A stretch of DNA of 15,074 nucleotides from Candidatus Limimorpha equi. Its GTDB lineage: Bacteria; Bacteroidota; Bacteroidia; Bacteroidales; F082. The position numbers and the translations under genes are program-made. Positions 15,062-15,074 of the stretch are shown one piece after another (position 1 is the first letter of the stretch; each line of letters starts with the position of its first letter). Under the pieces are notes generated by a model. That model was not told the DNA's origin. It ran no database searches and worked only from the letters and a program-made list of their open reading frames with translations. The stretch lies in NCBI GenBank assembly GCA_018065885.1, contig JAGHSL010000312.1:1-15074 (forward strand). The letters run 5' to 3'.

Positions 15062-15074
15062 TAAATTCGGCGTA

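Larger units (their letters stand above)
14703..15074. other. Non-coding region with repeats, no gene recognised
   Basis: I find no convincing coding sequence, tRNA or recognised insertion sequence in these 372 nt, which look more A/T-rich than the genes beside them. Visible structure is a small hairpin CTCAC (14798-14802)/GTGAG (14810-14814), a short inverted repeat ATTCATTT (14903-14910)/AAATGAAT (14930-14937), a long imperfect inverted repeat (listed separately) and a two-unit direct repeat (listed separately). No clear intrinsic terminator follows the symporter gene. The region may hold a decayed mobile element or a regulatory region for a gene to the right of the window. Confidence 0.5.

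Noticed and set aside
14703..15074. tRNA or CRISPR array in the right-hand non-coding tail
   Set aside because: No T-loop signature or cloverleaf arms were seen, and the only direct repeat has two imperfect copies with a 20-nt period, too short and too few for a CRISPR array.

Overview
The window looks like a chromosomal segment from a member of the Bacteroidota, most likely order Bacteroidales. Three intergenic regions carry octamers matching the Bacteroidota -7 promoter element TAnnTTTG (TAATTTTG, TACCTTTG, TATCTTTG, plus TAACTTTG before the ATPase). Translation starts have A-rich leaders without strong Shine-Dalgarno sequences, and several protein types present are typical of the group: the SGNH + SASA esterase, the permuted mutarotase fused to a symporter, and the AAA-like ATPase with a PD-(D/E)XK tail. 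The genus cannot be set from the sequence alone. No tRNA, rRNA, CRISPR array or intact insertion sequence was found.

Layout. (1) 105-1493, minus: a MATE-family exporter, transcribed divergently from the next block. (2) 1625-7188, plus: a tight four-gene operon with two ATGA overlaps and one 1-nt gap. It encodes a LysM protein with a degenerate lytic-transglycosylase fold, two paralogous exported SGNH/GDSL proteins, and an MBOAT membrane acyltransferase. A hairpin follows at 7191-7217. (3) 7299-10984, minus: a two-domain SGNH + SASA esterase resembling sialate O-acetylesterase NanS, preceded 11 nt upstream by an AAA-like ATPase/nuclease-fold gene. (4) 11167-14702, plus: N-acetylneuraminate lyase followed 5 nt later by a fusion of a permuted sialic-acid mutarotase to a sodium/solute symporter. 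(5) 14703-15074: a non-coding tail with an imperfect long inverted repeat and a short direct repeat.

How the genes fit together. Block 2 has the parts of an envelope O-acetylation machine. The MBOAT would pass acetyl groups across the inner membrane, one SGNH protein would transfer them to a periplasmic polymer, and the second would transfer or remove them. The LysM domain of the first gene points to peptidoglycan as the polymer, so a distant counterpart of the PatA/PatB/Ape1 peptidoglycan O-acetylation system is the leading hypothesis. The first gene appears to have lost the catalytic glutamate of lytic transglycosylases and may now be a binding or scaffold subunit. This operon is the most interesting part of the window.

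Blocks 3 and 4 form a partial host-sialic-acid utilisation locus: O-deacetylation (NanS), anomer conversion and uptake (mutarotase-symporter fusion), and cleavage to ManNAc and pyruvate (NanA). Sialidase, ManNAc epimerase/kinase and a regulator are not in the window. The ATPase gene sits between the two sialic-acid arms and has no evident role in them. All functional statements rest on motif recognition by eye; no database search was possible.
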